Source: Pelobates cultripes (taxonomy: Eukaryota; Chordata; Amphibia; Anura; Pelobatidae). Taken from it: a DNA stretch of 64,000 nt. The notes under the pieces are model-generated. The model made no database searches. It saw only the letters and a list, made by a program, of their open reading frames with translations, and was not told the origin of the DNA. This document shows positions 12,759 to 24,130 of this stretch, piece by piece. Numbering within the stretch: position 1 is the stretch's first letter; every line of letters starts with the position of its first letter. A program made the translations under genes and the position numbers. The stretch is from NCBI GenBank assembly GCA_933207985.1, contig OW240916.1:317100613-317164612 (forward strand). The letters run 5' to 3'.

Positions 12759-14057
12759 TGTATTATAACTGCAGCTATAAGGTTATGGTGTAAGGAGGTC
12801 CCCTGTCTCCCCGCACACAGTGTATTATAACTGCAGCTATAAGGTTATGGTGTAAGGAGGTCCCCTGTCTCCCCGCACACAGTGTATTATAACTGCAGCT
12901 ATAAGGTTATGGTATAAGGAGGTCCCCTGTCTCCCCGCACACAGTGTATTATAACTGCAGCTATAAGGTTATGGTGTAAGGAGGTCCCCTGTCTCCCCGC
13001 ACACAGTGTATTATAACTGCAGCTATAAGGTTATGGTGTAAGGAGGTCCCCTGTCTCCCCGCACACAGTGTATTATAACTGCAGCTATAAGGTTATGGTG
13101 TAAGGAGGTCCCCTGTCTCCCTGCACACAGTGTATTATAACTGCAGCTATAAGGTCATGGTGTAAGGAGGTCCCCTGTCTCCCCGCACACAGTGTATTAT
13201 AACTGCAGCTATAAGGTTATGGTGTAAGGAGGCCCCCTGTCTCCCTGCACACAGTGTATTATAACTGCAGCTATAAGGTTATGGTGTAAGGAGGTCCCCT
13301 GTCTCCCTGCACACAGTGTATTATAACTGCAGCTATAAGGTTATGGTGTAAGGAGGCCCCCTGTCTCCCCGCACACAGTGTATTATAACTGCAGCTATAA
13401 GGTTATGGTGAAAGGAGGTCCCCTGTCTCCCTGCACACAGTGTATTATAACTGCAGCTATAAGGTTATGGTGTAAGGAGGTCCCCTGTCTCCCCGCACAC
13501 AGTGTATTATAACTGCAGCTATAAGGTTATGGTGTAAGGAGGTCCCCTGTCTCCCCGCACACAGTGTATTATAACTGCAGCTATAAGGTTATGGTGTAAG
13601 GAGGCCCCCTGTCTCCCTGCACACAGTGTATTATAACTGTAGCTATAAGGTTATGGTGTAAGGAGGTCCCCTATCTCCCCGCACACAGTGCATTATGACT
13701 GCAGCTATAAGGTTATGGTGTAAGGAGGTCCCCTGTCTCCCTGCACACAGTGTATTATAACTGTAGCTATAAGGTTATGGTGTAAGGAGGTCCCCTGTCT
13801 CCCCGCACACAGTGTATTATAACTGCAGCTATAAGGTTATGGTGAAGGAGGCCCCCTCTCTCCCTGCACAGTGTATTATAACTGCAGCTATAAGGTTATG
13901 GTGTAAGGAGGTCCCCTGTCTCCCCACACAGTGTGTATTATAACGGCAGCTATAAGGTTATGGTGTAAGGAGGTCCCCTGTCTCCCCGCACACAGTGTAT
14001 TTTAACTGCAGCTATAAGGTTATGGTGAAAGGAGGTCCCCTGTCTCCCTACACACAG
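12759..14057 (+). repeat. 62-bp minisatellite, about 21 copies
   Basis: Near-identical head-to-tail units begin 'TGTATTATAACTGCAGCTAT' and contain 'AAGGTTATGGTGTAAGGAGG' and 'TCCCCTGTCTCC'. The spacing is exactly 62 bp in most units (for example 12759 to 12821); a few near 13850-13940 are shortened by small indels. Variants (CCCCGC versus CCCTGC, GGTCCC versus GGCCCC) alternate. There are no unique spacers, so it is not CRISPR-like. Confidence 0.95.
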
Positions 14058-14439
14058 TCAGGGCCGGACTGGGGATTCCAAAGCAGCCCTGGAAAAAAAA
14101 TCTATGCCAGCCCCATAAGTCATTGCGCCATATATTGTCGCATGTAATATGTAAGGCTATGTCTTGCCACCCTAGATGATTGATATAGATTTATATTGCT
14201 TTTTCCAATATAAAATATTGGTCCTTTCAGAGTTAAATTTTTAATTATACAGTAAGCATACTCACATGCAGACACAGACAATCTCACTGACACAAGCTGA
14301 TTGATACACAGCCTCATAGACAAACAATCTCACTGATATACATAAGGTCATTGACATAAAAACACAAGCTCACTCAGTAGCAGGCACACACACACACACA
14401 CACGCAAGCCCACTCACTAGCAGATGCGCACGCGCACAC
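14058..14439. repeat. Dispersed-repeat-like sequence and CA microsatellite
   Basis: 'CAGGGCCGGACTGGGGATTC' directly abuts the minisatellite and resembles a dispersed-repeat end; this is an impression only. A (CA)n run lies at about 14386-14403. Confidence 0.4.
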
Positions 14440-14689
14440 ACACTGCTTAATGTAGTGGCTCTGGTGTCTATAGCCTGTCCCTGCAGGCTTTTCAATGTAA
14501 ACACTGACTTTTTAGAGAAAAGGCAGTGTTTACATTGCTTCCTAGTGACAGACACTCAGACGGTCACTAGAGGTGCTTCCTGTGTCAGTGCAGATTGGCT
14601 GAGATCATCAAGCTTGATGATCTCAGCCATTGAGGCAGGGCCAGTCGAGGAGAGACCAGCACGACGTGGGGGGGGGGAAAGGTGAGTAA
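14440..14689. mobile_element. MITE fragment with a 34-bp perfect palindrome
   Basis: Shares 'AGAGGTGCTTCCTG' and the 'GTGTTTACATTGC' context with the MITEs at 20460 and 60062. A perfect 34-bp palindrome spans 14596-14629 (half-site 'TGGCTGAGATCATCAAG'). No TTAA terminus is visible, so it is probably a fragment. Confidence 0.5.
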
Positions 14690-15258
14690 AAACACACATA
14701 CCATGACAGACACACACCATGACACAGACAGACCGTGACACAGACACACACACACCGTGACACAGACAGAAACACAGACACACCATGACAAAGACAGACA
14801 CACACCATGACAGAGACACACACATACCATGACAGACACACACGTTAAAGACACACACACCTTGACACACACCATAACACAGACAGACCGTGACACACAC
14901 ATACACACAACACAGACACACACACACACACCATGACACACAGACACACACACACCACAACACAGACCGTGACACAGACACACATTACATGACACACAGA
15001 CACACACACACACACACACCATGACATACAGACACACACACACCATGACACACATACATGACACAGACACACACATTACATGACAGATACACACACCATG
15101 ACACTGACACACACTGCATGACACAGACAGACACAGATACACACACCATGACACTGACACACACTGCATGACACAGACAGACACACACACACACACACAC
15201 ACCATGACACAGACACACACACACACACCATGATACAGACGCACACACCATGACACAT
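14690..15258. repeat. CA/GACA-rich tandem array
   Basis: Irregular repeats built from ACACACACC-ATGACAC-AGACAGAC run for about 570 bp, with local higher-order copies (for example 15086-15124 versus 15134-15172). Open frames across it are low-complexity artefacts. Confidence 0.9.
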
Positions 15259-15962
15259 ATACCTTTATACCTTTTTTATATTCATTTTTTTTATTCGTAC
15301 ATTTAGCAATGTACCTGGAAAGTGGTAATATAAGTAATTAAATAAAAATATTGTTTTTTGAGCAGGCAAAACTTTACATTTGTTTTCTGAATAAGTAGTT
15401 TCTCATTATCGGATTTAAAGTGACTTGTTGCCACAGAACTAATTCTTTGTGAAAGAAAAAATCTGCAGATTTGCATGTTGTTGGCTATTGTGATTTAATA
15501 ATTGCAGCCGAATAACCCGTATAATTATGTAATTGTCAGAGTTTATTAGGGTAACTCCTTTGTTGGCTTTTTCAATGCTTAACACCGCATACAGGGAAAT
15601 GCCACTATAAGATGCAAGCAGACGTTGCAGTTAAACAACTTAATGGCTGTTGTTAAAAAACATGTACAAAGCTTTATTTGACAGATGTGGCTCTTTGTAA
15701 CACCGTGTCTTTTCATGGAAATCAAAAACAACTATTTTATTAATACACAGTCTTTTCACACATCAAAGATTCCTGTGTGGTTATTTAATTGTGCTTTATC
15801 TGGTCACAGCAAATTCACGGTAATTACATTATGCGACGAGTGTTGTTATAGGTAAATTATGATTAAATTACCTTGAAAATAATATGTAATCTCTTACCAT
15901 TTGGACCTCCTCAAAGGCTCATCCAGATAGGTGATCTTTAACAAAACTATTTTCTTTATTTA
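15259..15962. other. Intron sequence, nothing recognised
   Basis: AT-rich, without exon or repeat structure that I can support. Confidence 0.4.
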
Positions 15963-16016
15963 AAGGGATACTGGGCACTGACATAGAAACATAGAATGTG
16001 ACGGCAGATAAGAACC
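15963..16016. mobile_element. TTAA-type MITE start interrupted by a LINE 3'-end fragment
   Basis: 'TTTAAAGGGATACTGGGCAC' resembles the left terminus of the TTAA MITEs. Immediately after it, 'AACATAGAATGTGACGGCAG' is the end of the minus-strand LINE tail also present at 29463 and 45696. The sequence then runs into unknown bases. Confidence 0.55.
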
Positions 16017-16116
16017 NNNNNNNNNNNNNNNNNNNNNNNNNNNNNNNNNNNNNNNNNNNNNNNNNNNNNNNNNNNNNNNNNNNNNNNNNNNNNNNNNNNN
16101 NNNNNNNNNNNNNNNN
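16017..16116. other. Assembly gap (100 N)
   Basis: Exactly 100 N, as in the two other gaps, so this is probably a placeholder for unknown length. The left flank is a multi-copy LINE tail and the right flank a strong inverted repeat; both are hard to assemble. Confidence 0.95.
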
Positions 16117-16300
16117 CCCAGCACATGTGCTCGCTCTGACCACAAGTCAGAGCGAGCACATGTGCTCTGTATACTCACCTACCGGCTCCCTGCACTTCCG
16201 GGTTCTGTGTGAAGTGCAGGGAGCCGGATCAGTGCTGATCCTGCCCCCTGCTGTAAAAATAAATAAAGTTTATTTAAAGTCCCCCCCCCCTTACCCATTT
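16117..16300. repeat. Two strong hairpins directly after the gap
   Basis: 16120-16140 and 16146-16166 form a perfect 21-bp inverted repeat with a 5-base loop. 16182-16198 and 16211-16227 form a perfect 17-bp inverted repeat. This is typical of fold-back or MITE interiors and probably belongs to the element that starts at 15963. Confidence 0.75.
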
Positions 16301-17088
16301 TAATAAAAAATTAACCCCTTCCCTGCCAATTGATCACTGACTACAGTGATCAATTGGCAGGGATTACATTTTACTATGATCTGATTTTTTTTTAACCCCT
16401 GAGGGTTAATTCTTTTTTTTTTAACCCTCAGGGGTTAAATTAATTAAATTAATTAATTAAATTATTTTTTAATTATATATTTAGATAGCTGGGGTGGGTG
16501 GAAGTTAGTGGGGAATTGGGGGATTTGGCGTTAGGCTAACTAGGGGTTAACGTTAAAAAAGTTTTAAAAGAAACTTTAAAAAGTTAAAAATTAAGCTTAA
16601 AAAAATGTTTTAATAACATTTAAGTAAAAAACAAACAAAAAAAACACACTTTACCTAGTCCAAATAAAAATTAACCCCTTCCCTGCCAGTCGATCACTGT
16701 CTACAGCGATCAAATAGAGATCACAGTATTATACTGTGATCTAATTTTTTTTAACCCCTGAGGATTAACTTTTATTTATTTTTTAACCCTCAGGGGTTCA
16801 ATTTATTTAATTAATTAATTAATTTAAATATTTTATAACTATATATTTTGCTAGCTGGGGTGGGTGGGAGTTATGGGAAAATGGGGAATTTACTGTTACT
16901 GCTGCATACTGCTAGTTAGGGGTTAACGGTAAAAAAAAAAGCTTAGAAAAATGTTAAATCTGTAAAAAAGTTTTAAGAAAGTTTAGGAAAGTTTAAAAAA
17001 AATTTATAAGCAAAGCAAAAGTTGAAAAACTAGTTTTTAAAAGTAAAAAAAGTTATAAAAAGTAAAAAAAATACATTTTAAAAACGCT
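16301..17088. repeat. Two ~360-bp units with nested inverted repeats
   Basis: Unit 1 contains a perfect 19-bp stem (16321-16339 with 16344-16362), then 'TTAACCCCTGAGGGTTAA' and its inverted copy. Unit 2 starts 360 bp later ('CCCTGCCAGTCGATCACTG' at 16681) with the same order: hairpin, 'TTAACCCCTGAGGATTAA', inverted partner, TTAATTAATT tract, then 'CTGGGGTGGGTGGGAGTT'. No coding sequence. It leads directly into the ~390-bp monomer array. Confidence 0.7.
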
Positions 17089-19642
17089 CATTACCACTAC
17101 ACCTGGAGCAAACTAGAGAAAAAATTATCCCACGCCAAGGTTCAAAATATGCCTTTTGAATTACCCCAGGGTGTATTCTTTAATAAATAGTATGTGTCTG
17201 TGGGGAAGTTTCAATAACCAACCATCTAAACTACTCCAAATTGGAACATGGACACAGCATAAAACTTCAAAGTTAGAAAAAAAATGAATGGCTGCGTCTC
17301 AAATGCGCCCCTTCAACATCCATATATACCTGGCAAAGGTACATACGGGGGTATTGCTGTACTCAGCCGACATAGCTGAGCAACATATGAAGTATTATAC
17401 AGTCATAGTACACATAAAGTTTGCAAAATATGCTGCGCAAACTCACTTTGTATGTCAAAAAGGCAGAAAAATGCTTATTACCACTACACTTGGTACAAGC
17501 TAGCGGAAAAATGATCCCACGCTAAGGTTCAAAATATGCCTTTTGAAATACCCTGGGATGTCTTCTTTTAGAAATGGTATGGCTTTATGGGGAATTTGGA
17601 TTATATAGCCTGGTAAAATACTCTAAAATGGGACATAGGCACAGCATAAAATTCAAAGTTTGAAAAAAACTGGAATGGCTGTGTCCCAAATGTGCCCCTC
17701 CGATGTCCACACATACCTGGCAAAGGTACATACGGGGGTATTGCTGTACTCAGCCGACATAGCTGAGCAACATATGAAGTATTATACAGTCGTAGCACAC
17801 ATAAGGTTTACAAAATATACTGTGCAAACTCACTTTCTATGTCAAAAAGGCAGAAAAAACGCTTATTACCACTACATCTGGTACAAGCTAGCGGAAAAAT
17901 GATCCCACGCTAAGGTTCAAACTATACCTTTTGAAACACCCTGGGGTGTCTACTTTAAAAAATGGTAGGCCTTTGTGGGGTAGTTTGAATTTAAAACCTG
18001 CGAAGATGCTTGGAAATTGCACAAAATTCAAAGTTTGGTAAAAACGGATATGGCTTGGTCTGCTATATGGCACTGTAGCTTCACGAAATAGTGCCAAAGA
18101 CATTCATATGGGGTGTCATTTTACTCAGAAGACTAAGCTGAGCATAATTTGTGGGGTTTGAACTTAGTGGCACATGTGAAATATACAAAATGCCCAGCAA
18201 AAATGCAATCCGTATGTAAAAATGCACAAAATTATTTTTTACCACATACTTTGGCATATATTGGTGAAAAAATGGGGGCATGTTAAGGCACAATATGCAC
18301 CTTATGAGATACCCTGGAGTGTCTACTTTTACAAATGGTAGACCTTTGTGGGGGTTTTTTGAACAGTCAAACTGTTATAATACCCCAAATGGAAGCTAAG
18401 GCTCATTAAATCCATCTCTCAAAATTCTACTGTGAATACTGTAAAGGACAGGTCTCCTATATATGGCACTGTAGCTTCACGAAATAGTGCCAAAGACATT
18501 CATATGGGGTGTCATTTTACTCAGAAGACTTAGCTGAGCATAATTTGGGGGTTTGAACTTAGTGGCACATATGAAATATACAAAACGCCCAGCAAAAATG
18601 CAATCCGTATGTAAAAAATGCACAAATTATTTTTTTACCACATACTTTGGCATATATTGGTGAAAAAATGGGGGCATGTTAAGGCACAATATGCACCTTA
18701 TAAGATACCCTGGAGTGTCTACTTTTACAAATGGTAGGCCTTTGTGGGGGGGTTTTGAACAGTCAAACTGTTATAATACCCCAAAATGGAAGCTAAGGCT
18801 CATTAAATCCATCTCTCAAAATTCTACTGTGAATACTGAAAAGGACAGGTATCCTGTATGGCACTGTAACTTCACGAAATAGTGCAAAAGACATACAATG
18901 GGGGTGTCATTTTACTCAACAGATGTAACTGAACACAAAATAAAACTTTGTACAGGAATAGCACACACCAACTTTACAAAATATACACGAGAATTTCTCT
19001 GTTATAAGTTTGTGTGCCAAAAACCAAAAGAACACAATTTTACTCCAATATTTAGCAGAGGTTGGCGGTGAAATGGCTACGTAGAAAGTGTCAAAATAAC
19101 CTTAGGTAAATAGCCTGTGATGTCTACTTTATATAAATATATACTTTTGTGTGGCAATTTTGTTTTCTTTTATGGCTATTAAGCTTACAAGACAAACATA
19201 CCAAATTCTAAAATCGCTCCACATTAAAAGTTTATTTTACTCCTTGTGCTTTGTGACCTGTAACTACCAAAAAAAACTTAAAATCCCAGACACATTATAT
19301 ATTCTGTAAATCAGAACAAATAAATAAATTTATTTTTAATTACTTTCCTTAACCTGCACTAATTATGCACACATTATTATTGCAAAAACTGTAAAAAAAA
19401 ACAATATTTTTCATTTTTTTTGCATTTTTCTGTATTTTTTTTATAATAAGTAAGCATTTATATATCTATATGTTATATCAAATTAAAGCCCTTTCTGTCC
19501 TTTAAAAAACAGTATATAATGTGTGTCGGTGCAATAAATGAGAGAGATGCAAATTGCAGTTGAACGCAAACAGCAAGAAAATGCAAAAATTGCTTGTGTC
19601 ATTAAGCGTAAGTCAAGCTTCTGAAGCTGTGTCCTTAAGGGG
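17089..19642 (+). repeat. Array of about six diverged ~390-bp monomers
   Basis: The landmark TTACCA(C)-AC recurs at 17091, 17478, 17866, 18239 and 18635, with a weaker copy near 19040: periods 387, 388, 373, 396 and about 400. Each monomer also has a 'CCCTGG-GTGTCTAC-TTT' box and a 'GGGGTGTCATTTTACTCA' or 'GGGGTATTGCTGTACTCA' box. Adjacent monomers are much closer to each other (first with second and third; fourth with fifth) than to distant ones. The array ends with 'GTCCTTAAGGGG'. No intact ORF follows the period, so it is probably the interior of a non-autonomous element. Confidence 0.75.
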
Positions 19643-20227
19643 TTAAGGACGGAGGCAGTTGTACAAGTTGTGATCAAAACAAAACGTAAACAAAACCTGG
19701 AATTTGCGCTACATGTTTCACCTCATTCATATTAAGTGCACCCACACTTATTATATATCATTTTGTTCAGGAGAAACAGGGCTTTTATTTCACATAAAAT
19801 ATTTATATCTGAAATATAATTTAATATGAAAAAATATTTTAAAAAAGTGAGAAATTAATACTTAATTTCTTTAGTTCTGCATGGCATTTTAACTGTGAAT
19901 GTCATAATTCTTTTAGCTGTTACTGCAATAAAGTACATATATTTGTATTCAGTGACGTCTCCTGAGTACAAAAGTACCCCCCATGTACATGTTTTATAGT
20001 GTTTTGGAAAGTTACAGGGTCAAATATAGCACATTACATTTTTCAGTTTAAGCACATTGAAATTTGCCAGACTGGTCATGTTGCCTTTGAGGCTGTATGG
20101 TAGCCCAGGAATGGTACGGTAGTGAGGACCCCGCGATCACATGGCCCGGGAAGGCTGGATCAGGCAGGGGGACCCGGTGTTTAGAGCTACCCCAAAAGGA
20201 CGGCATACAAACGCCGGACGTCCTTAA
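19643..20227 (-). mobile_element. TTAAGGACG-bounded non-autonomous DNA element
   Basis: The segment starts 'TTAAGGACGGAGGC' and ends 'CCGGACGTCCTTAA', giving short terminal inverted repeats with TTAA at both edges. On its minus strand the interior ('CAAAGGCAACATGACCAG', 'TATATTTGACCCTGTAAC') matches the + strand of 58085-58770, so the two are the same family in opposite orientation. No transposase is visible. TTAA target use is shared by piggyBac and Kolobok; the superfamily is undecided. Confidence 0.6.
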
Positions 20228-20459
20228 GTGGTTAAATATTTATATGTGAAGTTATACAGTGTGCCCAGTTTTAGTCTTGTTGCTGTGATGTCTCTTTTTA
20301 TAAAAGACATCACAGGCGGTCATATTTATTCTAATCTGAACATTTTCTGTTCACTGACAGCAAATTTTTGTGCTGTATTGTGACTTATCAATTATGATTC
20401 TAGATGTATTATCAAGCTAAGTCTTGAAAACCGATTTTGCATTATTTCATTTTGCTGTA
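20228..20459. other. Intron sequence, nothing recognised
   Basis: Short AT-rich spacer between two TTAA elements. Confidence 0.4.
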
Positions 20460-20990
20460 TTAAAGGAACACCATAGGATCAGGAACACAAACATGTATCC
20501 ATGACTCTACAGTGTTAAAAACATCACATAGCCCCCCTGCCCCCCATGACCCTGCTACATATAGTAACAATCTTACCTTTATTCCAGTCTGGTGCTGCTG
20601 ACTCTGCCCCTCCTTGGCTGACATCATCAGACGAGCTTTCCCATAGGAAAACATTTGACTGTCAAGGAGGCAGATCAGGGGCAGAGCCAGCACAAGTCAA
20701 ACCCAGCCCTGGCCAATCAGGATCTCCTCATAGAGATGCATTTAAACAAGTTCAGAGTCTCCATGAAAAGGGTGGAGAGACTGAATGTCAGTGCTGCACA
20801 CTATGCAGCACTGCACCAAGAAGCACCTCTAGCAGCCATCTGAGGCATGGCCAGTGGAGTTATCCCTATGCTGTAATGTAAACACAGCATTTACTCTGAA
20901 AAAACAGTGTTTATGGCAAAAAGCCTGAAGGGAAGGATTCTACTCACCAGAACAAATACAATGAGCTGTAGTTGTTCTGTATGCTTTTTT
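20460..20990. mobile_element. TTAA-type MITE (T2-like), right end uncertain
   Basis: Left end 'TTAAAGGAACACCATAGGAT' at 20460. The interior shares 'GGCCAATCAGGATCTCCTCA' and 'AGAGATGCAT' with the inverse strand of 60062-60470, so it is the same family in the opposite orientation. The right end near 'CACCAGAACAAATACAATGA' lacks a clean terminal repeat. Confidence 0.6.
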
Positions 20991-21271
20991 CAAATTTCAT
21001 TAGAGGAAAATTCTTAAGATTTTTCCAGTTTAACTAAAACTTGCAAATTGGGTGATATTTTCATGGAGTTTTGGAAATGTTTCTGAATTAATTTATTTAT
21101 GACTAATATTATTATTTCTTTATGCAGGTTATCTTTGCTCACGTAGTATTGTGTTGATAATGTGTTAAGGTGATTTGAACATTTTAAAAAGATATTAATT
21201 ATTGTATTACATTTTGTATTCATGATTGTGCAAACATCACATTATTAACATCTTAATTTTATAATTTGCAG

Positions 21272-21423
21272 AATTGGAGGAGCGCTGCCAACTGCGTTCT
21301 CCTACTTTTCTGAAGTTCTCGCACGGGAGAAACGCGGAGAACATTTGAGTTGGCTATGCATGTTTTGGATGATTGGTGGAATCTATGCATCGGCCATGGC
21401 GTGGGCTATAATTCCACATTATG
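21272..21423 (+). CDS. SV2C: Synaptic vesicle glycoprotein 2C, internal exon (loop after TM4, TM5)
   Basis: This 152-bp exon follows a pyrimidine-rich tract and 'ATAATTTGCAG', and ends before the perfect donor GTAAGT at 21424. It contributes one base to the preceding codon, 50 full codons and the first base of a glycine codon. The peptide starts 'IGGALPTAFSYFSEVLAREK', continues 'RGEHLSWLCMFWMIGG' and ends 'AMAWAIIPHY'. This is the SV2 family signature: end of TM4, the charged EKRGEH cytoplasmic loop of the major facilitator fold, and TM5. The 'EVLAREKRGEH' and 'GGIYASAMAWAIIPHY' wording fits SV2C better than SV2A or SV2B (recalled, not aligned). SV2 proteins are 12-TM glycoproteins of synaptic vesicles that modulate calcium-triggered exocytosis. 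No frameshift or stop is seen. The reading frame enters and leaves cleanly, so this is a functional exon. Confidence 0.9.
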
Positions 21424-22249
21424 GTAAGTAAGCCTTTCTGTTTACCTGTGCTTGTTGATCAAATCCTGATTATTGAAAGATTGGAAAATGGCAAATTGTG
21501 TCTTAGTATCTCATGTTGAAATACACTGGTTCGTCAGAATATTTGAATACTTTTTTCTTAATCAAAGATTTTCGGGTCAACAGATTTTATCTATACTATT
21601 CAGATTCACCCAGGATATTGCTTTGGCAATGAAAAATAGTTGTGATAGTCAAGTATAAGTAGAAGACTTGTACATTGTATAACATACAGGTAAATATTGT
21701 ATTAAAAAATCTCTAAGTACCATAACAATGTTGTATGTGTGCAAAGCTTGCATTGCAAAGATTTAACTGCATCCAGCAATTTGCAAACATTGCTACAACT
21801 ATAAACCTTCCCCCTGTAGCTGATACATGAATAGGAGGACATGCTACTTCCTTATTAGTGTTATCACATTTGTACAAATTGGTCATTATTAATAAAAAAT
21901 GGTTATTGCATCTCTAACAAATACAACAGTTATGTGACAAATTTTACCAGACATGTTTTGCAGTCAATAGATTGATTATGATCACATTTTAAAGACTAAT
22001 TATCAACTGCGTGTAATTACTAAAAACAAATAATTATAGAGATTATAAGAAAAAATATGCGATGTGTCCAACAATCTCTATTATCAGATATAAATTACCT
22101 ACATAAGTGTCTGACATTTCCAAAATAAATGTTACTTTCAAAATCTGAGAAAACTATTTAACAGAAACAGTTGTCTACGTGTTTACGTTGGTAAGTGCAC
22201 ATGTGTGTACCAATGTGTACCAGGAGGCTTGTTCATTTAAAGATGGCAA
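21424..22249. other. SV2C intron, nothing recognised
   Basis: Starts with a consensus donor. AT-rich, without further exon candidates that I can recognise. Confidence 0.45.
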
Positions 22250-22870
22250 AAGACACTGTGGCTACAGTAAATACATGATATCTTCATGATCTGCAAATTT
22301 CAAGGAATAAGTATACGAAACAGAAGTCAAGTAATCCATTGAAGGAATTACAGAGTGCATTGATTGAGGTTGGTATCGTTGGCTAAACATAAAATGACTT
22401 CTACATAACACAGGAATGTAATTCTCAAAAGTTCTGTCTGTGGAGGACAAGATTACCGTCGGCTCAAGACTCGCAATCCTTACAGAGAAGTATAATACTG
22501 GCAGAATAATGCTTCTTATGATGCTTCTCGCGAACAGAGACTGAACATTTTCTTTTAAATTGATAAAAGAATTGAAAGATCAAACTGCAAGGGAACCTGC
22601 TTAAGCCACTGAAAATCTGTAGGTAGTCTCTCAGCAACACAATGATCACACATTCAAGGATAGAACAACAATGAAGAGACTGAAGATAAAAAAGTCAAAG
22701 AACATACGGTCCAGTGAAAGTTCTGTTTGCAATCCCAATGTGAATCTATGGCACTTTCTAACACTGTAACCCAAAAGTGACATCTAAGCAGTCAAATAAG
22801 CCTGATCTTAATCCAATGAGAAGAATGGAATGAAATCCATTTAACAATTTGTGCACAACTGGGGACAAAA
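22250..22870 (+). pseudogene. Possible Tc1/mariner transposase relic
   Basis: A frame at 22632 reads 'QQHNDHTFK', resembling the QQDNDPKHTSK region of Tc1 transposases, and a different frame at 22801 reads 'PDLNPM', resembling SPDLNPIE downstream of it. The spacing (169 nt) is longer than the family norm and no long homology joins them, so this is a weak call that could be chance. Confidence 0.3.
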
Positions 22871-22874
22871 CCCC

Positions 22875-23490
22875 TTAAAGGGACACTATAACCACTAAAA
22901 CAGCTTTAGCTTAATGAAGCAGTTTTGGTGTAAAGATCATGCCCCTGCAATCTCACTGCTCAATCCTCTGCCATCTAGGAGTTAAATCACTTTGTTTATG
23001 CAGCCCTGGTCAAATCTCCCTGCATGTGACTTGCACAGCCTTCTTAAACAATTCCTTCCTGTAAAGAAAGATCTAATGTTTACATCTGTTTAATACAGAA
23101 TTTCTTATCTCCTGCTCTGTTAATAGCTTGCTAGACCCGACAGGAGCCTCCTGTGTGCGATTAAAGTTCAATTTACCGAGCAGGAGATGAAGATTTTTAA
23201 AGTAAGTTAACATCTGATTGAAAATTAAACCATTTTGTTTGCATGTAGGCTGGGTCAGTCACAGCCAGGGGAGGTATGACTAGGGCTGCATAAACAGAAA
23301 CAAAAGTTATTTAATTCCTAAATGTCAGAGAATTGAGCAGTGAGACTGGAGATGGAGAAGCATAATATATACACTAATACAACTTAATAAAGCAGTTTTA
23401 GTGTATATATTCTTCTTCTCCAGTCTCACTGCTCAATTCTCTGCCATTCAGAAGTTAAATCACTTTTGCTTCTGCCTTTAAGCAATTTGT
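22875..23490. mobile_element. TTAA-type fold-back element with long inverted arms
   Basis: Left end 'TTAAAGGGACACTATAACCA' at 22875. The left arm (about 22955-23035, 'CTCACTGCTCAATCCTCTGC' then 'TTTATGCAGCCCTGGTCA') is the reverse complement, with mismatches, of 23270-23355. A third partial arm in left-arm orientation follows at about 23395-23480 ('TCTCACTGCTCAATTCTCTG'). The same arm reappears alone at 57745-57900. No coding potential. Confidence 0.7.
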
Positions 23491-23572
23491 GCAAAGGTGT
23501 TTTTTCCCGTACTCAAAAAAAATTATTTTTTCCTTTAATGCATTAACTTGGCTCACACCAAGTTAAAAGGGT

Positions 23573-24130
23573 AATCCAGACCTGGACCCCATGCTCACTG
23601 TGCCTAGAGGGATATCGGCTTCACCTCACTGACAAGGCCCAAAAGAAGGCCAAAATGATCTTCTGGGTTTGCTGTATCTCTCGTGCAGAGGGAACTTGCT
23701 GGCATTTTGGATCTGAACTGCCCATACGGGTGGGACCAGTCTGAAATTCTTCAGATATGTTCTCTCTGTAATGGCACAAGTTGAGCCAAAACCAGCTTGA
23801 GATCTGAGCGGGGACCCACTGATGGGCAGGCTAATTGAGCTGTTGTCCGTTCTCACCTCTCTTGCTACTTGTATTTCTCTCCTTAAGTTTAAATGGCAAT
23901 CCAGACGTGGACCCCTTGCTCCTGATGCCTAGAGGGATATTGGCTATACATCACTGATGATACCTTACAAGGTTGAAACGATCGACTGGCGTTACTGTAT
24001 CGCTCGTGCAGAGGGAACTTGCTGGCATTTCGGTTCTGGACTGCCCGTACGGGTGGGACCAGTCTGATATGCTTCAGATATGTCCTCTCTGTAATGGCAT
24101 AAGCGAGGGAAAACTATTCTGAGGCCTGAG
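23573..24130 (+). repeat. Tandem dimer of a ~325-bp dispersed-repeat-like unit
   Basis: 'AATCCAGAC' starts copies at 23573 and 23898 (325 bp apart). Both contain 'TGCCTAGAGGGATAT', 'CTCGTGCAGAGGGAACTTGC', 'CGGGTGGGACCAGTCTGA' and 'TCTCTGTAATGGCA'. Conservation is patchy and GC-rich against an AT-rich background, as in SINEs or structured RNA genes. I recognise no named RNA and no clean A or B box. Confidence 0.6.

Noticed and set aside
12759..14057. CRISPR-like direct repeats
   Set aside because: The units are contiguous without unique spacers, and the context is a vertebrate intron.
14556..15258. Cysteine/valine-rich frames on the minus strand
   Set aside because: Translation of CA/GACA simple repeats; composition follows the dinucleotide pattern.
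15919..16303. Open frames running through unknown bases
   Set aside because: Frames across N bases are meaningless.
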